Shown piece by piece: positions 7,034 to 12,823 of a stretch of 12,823 nt of DNA (its first letter is position 1; each line of letters opens with the position of its first letter). The notes under the pieces are model-generated. The model was not told the origin of the DNA, made no database searches, and saw only the letters and a program-made list of their open reading frames with translations. The stretch covers positions 1 to 12,823 of the forward strand of contig CAAETU010000043.1 of the NCBI GenBank assembly GCA_900759045.1, written 5' to 3'. Made by a program: the position numbers and the translations under genes. Source of the DNA: an uncultured Collinsella sp. (GTDB taxonomy: Bacteria; Actinomycetota; Coriobacteriia; Coriobacteriales; Coriobacteriaceae).

Positions 7034-7756
7034 ATGATCAAGAAGGTCATGGAGGACTATAAGGTCCTGTTGCGGAGCATTCCCGCGGCAACGGTTTCGC
7101 TGTTTTTCGTGAGCGTCATCATGATGAACCTGCTGGCCAACAAAGAGCTTATCAGCCTGCCGTATCTGGCGCTCGACTGTGGCTTTGTGGTGAGCTGGGT
7201 TTCGTTTTTGTGCCAGGACATGATCTGCAAGCGCTTTGGTGCCAAGGCATCCATTAAAATCTCTATCCTCGCGCTGCTGGTCAACCTTGCCGTGAGCCTG
7301 TGCTTTTGGGCATGCTCGCTCACGCCCGGCATGTGGGGCGCTTACTACGACACGGGCATGATCGAGGTCAACACCGCTCTTAACGCCACCATCGGCGGCA
7401 CCTGGTACGTGGTGCTGGGCTCTTCGCTGGCAATGCTCGTTTCTGCCGTGGTTAACTCCACGCTCAACCAGTCGCTCGGCCGCATGCTCAAAAAGAATAA
7501 CTTTGCGAGCTTTGCCTTCCGCTCCTATGTGTCCACGGGTGTCGGCCAGTTTATCGACAATCTGGTCTTTGCCATTGTGGTGAGCCACACGTTCTTCGGC
7601 TGGACCTGGGTGCAAGTCCTCATGTGCTCGCTGACGGGCGCTGTTGCCGAGCTGCTGTGCGAGGTCTTCCTGAGCCCCGTGGGCTACAAGGTCGTGCGCG
7701 GCTGGGAGCGCGAGAATGTGGGCTCCGAGTACCTCGAGCGCCACGCAACCGCCTAA
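7034..7756 (+). CDS. yhhQ: VUT-family (YhhQ-like) queuosine-precursor transporter
   Basis: The protein has 240 residues and six likely membrane segments. It carries the features of the Vut_1/YhhQ family: an early NLLANK segment (32-37), DMICKRFGAK (62-71) matching the conserved 'D.i.e.yG...a' motif, and SYVSTGVGQFIDNLVF (164-179) matching the family's 'S...Q.iD...f' motif. Members import 7-deazaguanine precursors of queuosine (preQ0, preQ1 or queuine) across the cytoplasmic membrane, for incorporation into tRNA. ATG 7034 has AAAGGAG at 7021-7027. A longer frame from 6890 would translate the promoter and leader and is rejected. The leader resembles a preQ1 riboswitch, which supports the family assignment. 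The dehydrogenase gene follows after 9 bp. Confidence 0.8.
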   Translation: MIKKVMEDYKVLLRSIPAATVSLFFVSVIMMNLLANKELISLPYLALDCGFVVSWVSFLCQDMICKRFGAKASIKISILALLVNLAVSLCFWACSLTPGMWGAYYDTGMIEVNTALNATIGGTWYVVLGSSLAMLVSAVVNSTLNQSLGRMLKKNNFASFAFRSYVSTGVGQFIDNLVFAIVVSHTFFGWTWVQVLMCSLTGAVAELLCEVFLSPVGYKVVRGWERENVGSEYLERHATA

Positions 7757-7765
7757 GGAGCAAGT

Positions 7766-8446
7766 ATGCGGGTTTTGATCACGGGCGCTTCGGGTGGCAT
7801 CGGAGCCGCGTGCGTGCAGCGCTTTTTGGACGAGGGCCACGAGGTCGTGGGCCTTGATTTGCTGCCGGCGGCGATCGAACACGAACACTACCACCATCTG
7901 ATTGTTGATGTCCGCAAGCCGGACGCGTTTCCGGACGACCTTGAACCCCAGGTGATCGTGAACGTTGCCGGTACGCAGGATTCGGCCGACGACATCGCCG
8001 CCAACCTGTATGGCACCATCAACGTGACCGAGCGCTACGCCTTTGCGGGGGAGGGGCTTGCTGCCAAGCCGGCACCGGCTATCAAATCCGTGGTCAATGT
8101 GGGGTCGGCGAGCGGGCATACGGGATCGGAGTTTCCCGACTATGCCGCCAGCAAGGGCGGCGTTATCGCCTACACCAAGAACCTTGCAAACCGTCTGGCG
8201 CCGCAGGCTATCGCCAACAGTGTGGACCCGGGTGGCGTTATCACGCCGCTCAACCGTTGCGTGATGGAAGACGAACACCTGTGGAACCAGATTATGGAGC
8301 TCACGCCGCTTAAGCGCTGGGCCACCGCCCAAGAGATCGCCGAGTGGATCTACTTTGTGGGCGTGACCAACCGGTTTATGACCGGGCAGAGTCTGTTGAT
8401 CGATGGCGGCGAGGCTGGCCGCACACAATTTATATGGCCCGAATAG
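7766..8446 (+). CDS. Short-chain dehydrogenase/reductase (SDR), co-transcribed with the transporter
   Basis: The protein has 226 residues, the single-domain classical SDR size. The cofactor motif TGASGGIG is at 6-13, an NVAG motif at 66-69 (usual NNAG), a serine at 114 and the catalytic YAASK at 126-130. The PGG turn is at 155-157 and the C-terminal MTGQSLLIDGG at 205-215. Asp31 at the end of the second strand (VVGLD) points to NAD(H) over NADP(H). The substrate cannot be read from the sequence. The start is 9 bp after the transporter stop, with GGAG at 7757-7760, so the two share a transcript and probably riboswitch or promoter control. A strong terminator follows directly. Whether it acts on a queuosine precursor or is only an operon passenger is open. 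Confidence 0.88.
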   Translation: MRVLITGASGGIGAACVQRFLDEGHEVVGLDLLPAAIEHEHYHHLIVDVRKPDAFPDDLEPQVIVNVAGTQDSADDIAANLYGTINVTERYAFAGEGLAAKPAPAIKSVVNVGSASGHTGSEFPDYAASKGGVIAYTKNLANRLAPQAIANSVDPGGVITPLNRCVMEDEHLWNQIMELTPLKRWATAQEIAEWIYFVGVTNRFMTGQSLLIDGGEAGRTQFIWPE

Positions 8447-8447
8447 G

Positions 8448-8484
8448 AAACGCGCCCGGCGGAAAGCCATCGGGCGCGTTTTTT
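8448..8484 (+). terminator. Intrinsic terminator between the SDR and ung genes
   Basis: AAACGCGCCCG (8448-8458) pairs perfectly with CGGGCGCGTTT (8471-8481) around a 12-nt loop. The second arm runs into a T-run ending at 8484. It begins one base after the SDR stop codon. Because the left arm starts AAA, it may also work, less strongly, for the convergent ung transcript. Confidence 0.92.
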
Positions 8485-8497
8485 GATGTATCGATTT

Positions 8498-9223
8498 TTA
8501 GCCGATGCAAGTCCAGTTGACGGGGGTCGAGCCGTGCTGTTCGAGTAGCCGATTGACGGCAGAGAAGGGGCGCGACCCCATAAAAGCGGGGAGTTCTGCC
8601 GTGGCACGGTTGGCCGAAAGCGGCGAGGGGTGCGTAGAGGCCAGGCAGAACTTGCCGGTTGCCTTGCCCGCACCGGTAGCGGCGAGTTTGCCTTCGACCA
8701 TCTGCTGGGCAAAGCGGCCCCATGCCAAAAAGACTACCGGCTGGGGCAGCTGACAGCAGCGTTCGATAACGTAGTCGGTGAGCGTGCTCCAGCCCAGTTT
8801 GGCGTGCGAGTTGGCGGCATGCTCGCGCACGGTGAGCGTGGTGTTGAGAAGCAGGACGCCCTGCTGTGCCCATGGGGTTAGGTCTCCCGTGGCGGGAATG
8901 GGGCAACCCAGATCGGCTTTGAGTTCTTTATAGATGTTGCGCAGGCTCGGCGGCAACTTGGTTTGCGTCGCGGGGACCGAGAACGACAGCCCCATGGCCT
9001 GGTTAGGTCCGTGATAGGGGTCTTGACCCAAGATGACAACCTTGACCTGGTCGGCCGGCGTGTAGGCGAGGGCATTGAGGATGTCGTCTTGTGCCGGGTA
9101 GATAGTCTGCTCGGCACGCAAAAGGGCGATGCGCTCGAGCAGCTGGTTCGTAGTGTCACGTACCGGCTGCGGTGCATCGCCCAACCAAGTTGCTATGTTG
9201 CGGTCGCGGGTCGCGGCGTCCAT
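8498..9223 (-). CDS. ung: Uracil-DNA glycosylase, family 1
   Basis: The protein has 241 residues, slightly longer than the E. coli enzyme. It removes uracil from DNA as the first step of base excision repair. The water-activating loop GQDPYHG is at 66-72 with catalytic Asp68. Asn127 in LLLNTTLT is the uracil-reading asparagine, and HPSPLS at 198-203 is the DNA-intercalation and catalytic histidine motif. A His widely seen in 'QAHGL' is Met77 here (NQAMGL). It is not an active-site residue of the family. The start at 9223 has AAAGGAG at a good distance. It is convergent with the SDR gene across a terminator. The 88 bp upstream hold a TACAAT -10 and a 6-bp dyad (AGATGC/GCATCT, 9240-9258), so ung probably has its own promoter. 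Confidence 0.95.
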   Translation of the reverse strand: MDAATRDRNIATWLGDAPQPVRDTTNQLLERIALLRAEQTIYPAQDDILNALAYTPADQVKVVILGQDPYHGPNQAMGLSFSVPATQTKLPPSLRNIYKELKADLGCPIPATGDLTPWAQQGVLLLNTTLTVREHAANSHAKLGWSTLTDYVIERCCQLPQPVVFLAWGRFAQQMVEGKLAATGAGKATGKFCLASTHPSPLSANRATAELPAFMGSRPFSAVNRLLEQHGSTPVNWTCIG

Positions 9224-9258
9224 GGGGCTCCTTTACGTCAGATGCTCTGTTGGCATCT

Positions 9259-9264
9259 ATTGTA
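9259..9264 (-). promoter_or_regulatory. Candidate -10 box for ung
   Basis: TACAAT on the minus strand, 36 bp ahead of the ung start codon, with the same TACAATA form as the boxes before the ClC gene and prfC. The matching -35 is poor (CATAAA at 17 bp). The dyad AGATGC/GCATCT (9240-9258) follows directly and would overlap the transcription start. Confidence 0.4.
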
Positions 9265-9311
9265 AAGGCGCACCGGTTGCTTTTATGCCGCGGCTGTATG
9301 AAGAGCGGGGC

Positions 9312-10214
9312 CTACGAGACGTGCTCGGGCGCTCCTGCCATGCGAGCCTGTCCATGTGCGCGGAGGCGCGGAAGCTCGACGGTTGCCACCGTGACGCCGG
9401 TGAGGATGAGGGCGGCGCCAAAGAAGGCGATGGGGCTCAGGACCTCGCCGACCAGGAAGAACGAGAAGACGGCGGAGCAGACTGGCTCGAGCGAGAAGGC
9501 GAAGCCGGTGGTCTCGGCGGGCACGTGGAGCTGCACGAGCGTCTGGGTGATAAAACCGTAGGCAGAGCAGATGAGCGCGAGGGCAACGACGACCACGATC
9601 TCGCTGGGCGTACTGGGAAGTGTGAAACCGCCAAAGACGCATGCGGCAATGCCCGAGAACAGGCCGCCAAAGCCCAACTGCCAAACGCCCAGGGACAGCG
9701 GGTCGACATCTTCGACAAAGCGCTTGGCCACGATAATGTGGCTGGCATAGATAAAGGCCGAGAGCAGCATGATGATTGCGCCGGGATTCAGGCTGGTAAA
9801 GTCGGCGCCCGAGAGCAGCAGCATGCCGCAGGTGACGATAGCCGTGCCGATGAGCACCTTGCGCTCGGGGGCGCGACGCAGCAGAGCTGCGTTGGCAAAC
9901 GGCACGATCACGACCGTCAGGCTCTGCAAAAAGCCGGCAGTGGAGGCAGAGGTGAGGCTGGAGCCCAGGCACATGCAGGTGAGCTCGGTTGCCATAATGG
10001 CGCCGATGATGGCGGCACGGACCATAAGGTCGCGGTTAATGCGCAACGCGTGCTTGTGGAAGAGCAGCAGGCAGACCACAAAGGCGATGATGCAGCGTAG
10101 CGCGACGATGCTCGTGGCGTTCATGCTGTCCATGCCGATCTTCATGAGGGGATACGAAAAGCCCCATGCGACGGGAACGGAAAATGAGAGCGCGATTGCT
10201 TTTTTGCGATCCAT
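9312..10214 (-). CDS. EamA/DMT-superfamily transporter
   Basis: The protein has 300 residues with ten predicted membrane segments in two EamA repeats (about 6-140 and 148-285), the standard architecture of drug/metabolite exporters. The N-terminal repeat has the typical WGFSYPLMKIG (17-27), and each repeat ends in a short charged loop. DMT proteins export amino acids, nucleobases or drugs, and the substrate cannot be told here. ATG 10214 is preceded by AAAGGAG. The gene is divergent from a LysR regulator across 158 bp, a frequent pairing in which the LysR protein controls the exporter. The ung gene follows 88 bp downstream with its own likely promoter. Confidence 0.87.
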   Translation of the reverse strand: MDRKKAIALSFSVPVAWGFSYPLMKIGMDSMNATSIVALRCIIAFVVCLLLFHKHALRINRDLMVRAAIIGAIMATELTCMCLGSSLTSASTAGFLQSLTVVIVPFANAALLRRAPERKVLIGTAIVTCGMLLLSGADFTSLNPGAIIMLLSAFIYASHIIVAKRFVEDVDPLSLGVWQLGFGGLFSGIAACVFGGFTLPSTPSEIVVVVALALICSAYGFITQTLVQLHVPAETTGFAFSLEPVCSAVFSFFLVGEVLSPIAFFGAALILTGVTVATVELPRLRAHGQARMAGAPEHVS

Positions 10215-10372
10215 GGGACTCCTTTTGTTACAGAACGGTTTCGCACAAAGGATTCTGCTCTCAGATGTGGATGTAGTAAAGCGAATGTATCTTCAGTATG
10301 ATTAAGAAATGCTAAAGTAGGTGCGAAAAGCGCTGGCAAAACGTTTTACGGCTGCATTGATGTGGAGGCACG
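10215..10372. promoter_or_regulatory. Divergent EamA-LysR control region
   Basis: The 158-bp intergenic region is more AT-rich than its flanks. It contains an 8-bp perfect inverted repeat, TTTCGCAC (10239-10246) and GTGCGAAA (10321-10328), spaced by 74 bp. It also contains a small dyad TCTT-N10-AAGA (10290-10307), roughly of LysR-box type, and TATGAT (10297-10302) as a possible plus-strand -10. No consensus promoter is clear on either strand. LysR proteins usually bind such regions to repress their own gene and activate the divergent one. Confidence 0.4.
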
Positions 10373-11239
10373 ATGGCATCGCGGTATCAGATTGTTTGTA
10401 TGGTGGTCGATTGCGGCAGTCTGAAACGTGCAGCGGACGAGCTGGGCTACACACAAAGCGCGGTGAGCCAGGCCGTCAAGGCGCTCGAGCGCGAGCTGGG
10501 TACCACGCTTATCGAGCGCGGCAAGCAGGGTGTGTCGCTTACGCGCGACGGCAAACAGTACCTGCCGTTCCTGCGCCAGATTGTGACCGCCGAGGCCGAG
10601 CTTGAGGGCAAGCGCCAGGAGCTGCTGGGGCTCTCTTCGACTGATATTCGTATTGCGACGTTCACCAACGTGAGTCGTACCGTGCTGCCGCGTGTGATCC
10701 GCGACTTTGGTGCGCTGCACCCGGGCGTACGCTTTACCCTCAAGCAGGGCGATTACACGCGCAACGCTCAATGGGTGCACGATGGCGTGGTTGATTTTTG
10801 TTTTACGGCGCGCGGATTTACCGCTGGGCTCGAGAAGCGCGTGGTCTATCACGACGAGTTGGTGGCATTGCTACCGACCGCGCATCCGCTGGCGGCAAAG
10901 GAAAAGGTGACGCTCGCCGACCTGGCTTCCAATCCGTTTGTGCTTCTGGATGAGGGCGAACAGAGCCTGGTGCTCGATGCATTCGCGGCGCATGGCCTGT
11001 CGCCGCACGTGACGAGCGAGGTCACCGACGACTACACCATCATGGCGATGGTGGAGGAGGGCCTAGGCGTGAGTATGCTCTACCGTCGTACTGTGGAGGG
11101 CATGCGAGCCGATATTTGTGTGCGGCCCATCGTGCACGCTCCCTCGCGTGACGTGGTGGCGGCCTGGCGCAGCTGGGATACCATGCCCATCGCCACAAGG
11201 CGCTTTATCGACTACATGAGCTCACATATTGTCAATTAA
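10373..11239 (+). CDS. LysR-family transcriptional regulator
   Basis: The protein has 288 residues. The N-terminal winged helix-turn-helix covers about residues 3-60, with the characteristic GSLKRAADELGYTQSAVSQAVKALERELG run (15-43). A linker helix follows, then a periplasmic-binding-protein-like effector domain from about 91 to the end, beginning DIRIATF. The N-terminus is a few residues shorter than usual before the first helix. ATG 10373 has GGAGG 6-10 bp upstream, and no earlier in-frame start fits. Divergent orientation with the EamA transporter suggests it regulates that gene; the effector is unknown. The MATE gene ends 27 bp away on the other strand with no terminator between. Confidence 0.9.
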   Translation: MASRYQIVCMVVDCGSLKRAADELGYTQSAVSQAVKALERELGTTLIERGKQGVSLTRDGKQYLPFLRQIVTAEAELEGKRQELLGLSSTDIRIATFTNVSRTVLPRVIRDFGALHPGVRFTLKQGDYTRNAQWVHDGVVDFCFTARGFTAGLEKRVVYHDELVALLPTAHPLAAKEKVTLADLASNPFVLLDEGEQSLVLDAFAAHGLSPHVTSEVTDDYTIMAMVEEGLGVSMLYRRTVEGMRADICVRPIVHAPSRDVVAAWRSWDTMPIATRRFIDYMSSHIVN

Positions 11240-11266
11240 TGACTGGCGTGGCGTTGAGTGCGGTGT

Positions 11267-12649
11267 TTAGCGGGCTGTCGCTTTGGCTTGAGTGGCGCGA
11301 TAGGTGCGTGCCGGGTGGCAGAGCAATACCGCTACGACCATAAAGAACGCCGTGGTGCCCAGGCTGATGGGGTAGACCATCATGATGTTCGCAAAGGTGC
11401 GGAAGTGCTGGAACACGCAGAACACCCAGTAGAAGCGGATGCCGCAGACGCAGATCATGGTGATGAGGGCGGGCGTGAGCGAGATACCAAAGCCGCGCAG
11501 GTAGCCGGACATGTTTTCGTAGAACATGCTAAAGGCGTACGCCGGGAAGATCGAACACACGCGGATATAGCCGATCGAGACGATGTTGGGATCGCTGTTG
11601 AACAGCGACAAAATCTCGCGCCCCAGGCCGACAATAACGATGATCGTGGTGAGTGCAACGATGCCGCCTTCGACCAGGCAGACCTTGAGCGTTTTGGTAC
11701 AGCGGTCGATCTGGCGGGCACCGTGGTTTTGTCCCACAAAGGTGGTGCAAGCCTGGCTAAAGCTGTTGAGCAGGTTGTAGCACACGTACTCCAAGCTCAT
11801 GGCGGCGCTCGATGCCGCCATGACCTCGGTGCCCAGGCTGTTGATGGCGGACTGGATGATGATGTTGGCGACGGCAAAGACGGCGCTTTGGATGCCGGCG
11901 GGCAGTCCGATCTTGACGATGCGCTTGAGGGCGACGGGGTCGATAGCCAGATCGCGTAGGGTGACGCGGACGACGGAGTCGGTCTTGAGCAGGCGGATAA
12001 AGAGTGTGGCGGCGCTGACGGTGTAGGCGATGGCGGTGGCGATGGCGACGCCCGCGACGCCCCAGTGGAGTACGGGGACAAAGATGAGGTCCAGGCCAAT
12101 GTTGAGGACGGTGGACACGGCAAGCGCCTGCAGCGGCATGCGGGTGATGCCGACGGAGCGGAAGATCGCGGCCTCAAAGTTGTAGAGCAAGATTGAGGGC
12201 ATGCTGAGCAAAAAGACGCGTAGATAGAGTGAGGCGAGCGGCATGGTCTCGGCGGGAACGTTGAGCGCGGCGAGCATGGGCTCGGCAAAGATCTCGCCCA
12301 GCGCGATGACGACAAAGCCCACGAGCGCCATTAAAATCGAGGTATGGACGGCGCGTTTGACCATGTTTTGATCGTTGCGGCCGATAGCGTTGGCGATGAC
12401 CACGTTGGAGCCAAGCGACATGCCAATAAACAGGTTGAGCATAAGGCTGGTAAGCGGAACATTGGAGCCGACCGCCGCCATGGCGAGGGTTCCCTGGTCG
12501 CCCGAGAAGTTACCGATGATGACCGTGGCGATGAGGTTCGACAGCTGCTCCAAGATGCTCGTGGCGGCCACGGGGAAGGCGAACAGGGGAATATTGCGCC
12601 ACAGCGAGCCGGTGGTCATGTCAATGTGCTTAGATACGGTGTCAGCCAT
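11267..12649 (-). CDS. MATE-family efflux transporter
   Basis: The protein has 460 residues with twelve predicted membrane segments in two MatE domains (about 18-178 and 240-400). The first domain has the family's P(14-17)-Q/N-G type opening (IPLFAFPVAATSILEQL) and the MSLGSNVVIANAIG helix (77-90). The matching second-repeat segment is FSQACTTFVGQNHGA. MATE proteins export cationic drugs and metabolites using Na+ or H+ gradients. Closest in feel are the multidrug MATE proteins of Firmicutes and Actinobacteria. ATG 12649 is preferred over Met11 because the ten residues before Met11 fit the usual N-terminal tail. Its binding site (GAGAG) is weak. It is convergent with LysR and appears to be a single-gene unit. 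Its upstream region holds a half-site like the arms of the central hairpin array. Confidence 0.9.
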   Translation of the reverse strand: MADTVSKHIDMTTGSLWRNIPLFAFPVAATSILEQLSNLIATVIIGNFSGDQGTLAMAAVGSNVPLTSLMLNLFIGMSLGSNVVIANAIGRNDQNMVKRAVHTSILMALVGFVVIALGEIFAEPMLAALNVPAETMPLASLYLRVFLLSMPSILLYNFEAAIFRSVGITRMPLQALAVSTVLNIGLDLIFVPVLHWGVAGVAIATAIAYTVSAATLFIRLLKTDSVVRVTLRDLAIDPVALKRIVKIGLPAGIQSAVFAVANIIIQSAINSLGTEVMAASSAAMSLEYVCYNLLNSFSQACTTFVGQNHGARQIDRCTKTLKVCLVEGGIVALTTIIVIVGLGREILSLFNSDPNIVSIGYIRVCSIFPAYAFSMFYENMSGYLRGFGISLTPALITMICVCGIRFYWVFCVFQHFRTFANIMMVYPISLGTTAFFMVVAVLLCHPARTYRATQAKATAR

Positions 12650-12728
12650 ACGCTCTCAATCTCTAATATGCTCTTTCGTGCTTATTTGCGCAGATGATGA
12701 TACTCCTAATGCAACCAGTCGGCACGTA

Positions 12729-12807
12729 GGGACGTTCCTTTTAATATGAGCAGGACATTGTCAAGAGGCAAAATCGGGCCTGGCCCCAACGATATGGGGT
12801 CAGGCCC
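12729..12807. repeat. REP-like segment with a 13-bp hairpin at the right edge
   Basis: GGGACGTTCCTT at 12729-12740 shares GGGACGTTC with the left-edge repeat element (109-117). About 35 bp on, GGGCCTGGCCCCA (12776-12788) pairs with TGGGGTCAGGCCC (12795-12807) around a 6-nt ACGATA loop, with one G-T wobble. Motifs of these two kinds are, as I recall, common beside Y1-type single-strand transposases in related genomes. No transposase gene lies in the window, which ends 16 bp later, so this may be the edge of such an element. The hairpin could also act as a terminator for a gene to the right, but no U-tract is seen. Confidence 0.55.
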
Positions 12808-12823
12808 TCTCCCTATATCAGCC

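Noticed and set aside
7013..8470. Antisense frame (485 residues) across the transporter and SDR genes
   Set aside because: It spans two well-supported genes, a promoter side and the terminator, and has no recognisable domain.
9129..10100. Plus-strand frame (323 residues) opposite the EamA gene and the ung start
   Set aside because: Glycine/aspartate/histidine-rich shadow of a membrane-protein gene; no motif and no binding site.
11240..11266. Terminator between the convergent LysR and MATE genes
   Set aside because: The 27-bp gap contains no stem-loop or T-run on either strand.

Overview
The window is ordinary chromosomal DNA from a GC-rich (about 60%) bacterium. Gene density is high, most genes have AAAGGAG-type ribosome binding sites, and -10 boxes of the TACAAT type recur. 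The proteins and the short GGGACGTTC repeats at both ends fit an intestinal actinobacterium of the Coriobacteriia, most likely Collinsella. That assignment is inference from recalled family resemblance. I see no phage, plasmid or complete insertion-sequence genes, no CRISPR array and no tRNA or rRNA.

Layout. A palindromic repeat element (83-157) is followed by a plus-strand group: a two-TM potassium channel, a LOG-family nucleotide hydrolase and a ClC-type anion transport protein that lacks the gating glutamate. Convergent to it is a minus-strand operon of a YtrA-type GntR repressor, an ABC ATPase and an ABC-2 permease, with an AT-rich operator laid over its promoter. The 550 bp between that operon and the next gene, prfC (release factor 3), hold the most striking structure: four tandem hairpins (4822-5120) with near-identical arms, 25-nt interiors of exactly equal length and a period of 80-81 bp, alternating in an A-B-A-B pattern.

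Downstream of prfC a good promoter (TTGCCT-17-TATCAT) leads into a short leader that can fold like a preQ1-I riboswitch. It precedes a VUT/YhhQ-type queuosine-precursor transporter and a closely coupled short-chain dehydrogenase. A strong intrinsic terminator ends this unit. Next come, on the minus strand, ung (uracil-DNA glycosylase) and an EamA/DMT transporter divergent from a LysR regulator, then a minus-strand MATE efflux protein convergent with LysR. The right edge carries a second repeat-like segment with a 13-bp hairpin and the same GGGACGTTC core as the left edge.

Functional themes are ion transport and small-molecule import or export, each with local regulation (GntR-ABC, riboswitch-transporter, LysR-EamA), plus two housekeeping genes. 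The items most worth following up are the four-hairpin array, the candidate preQ1 riboswitch with its co-transcribed dehydrogenase, and the two repeat elements.
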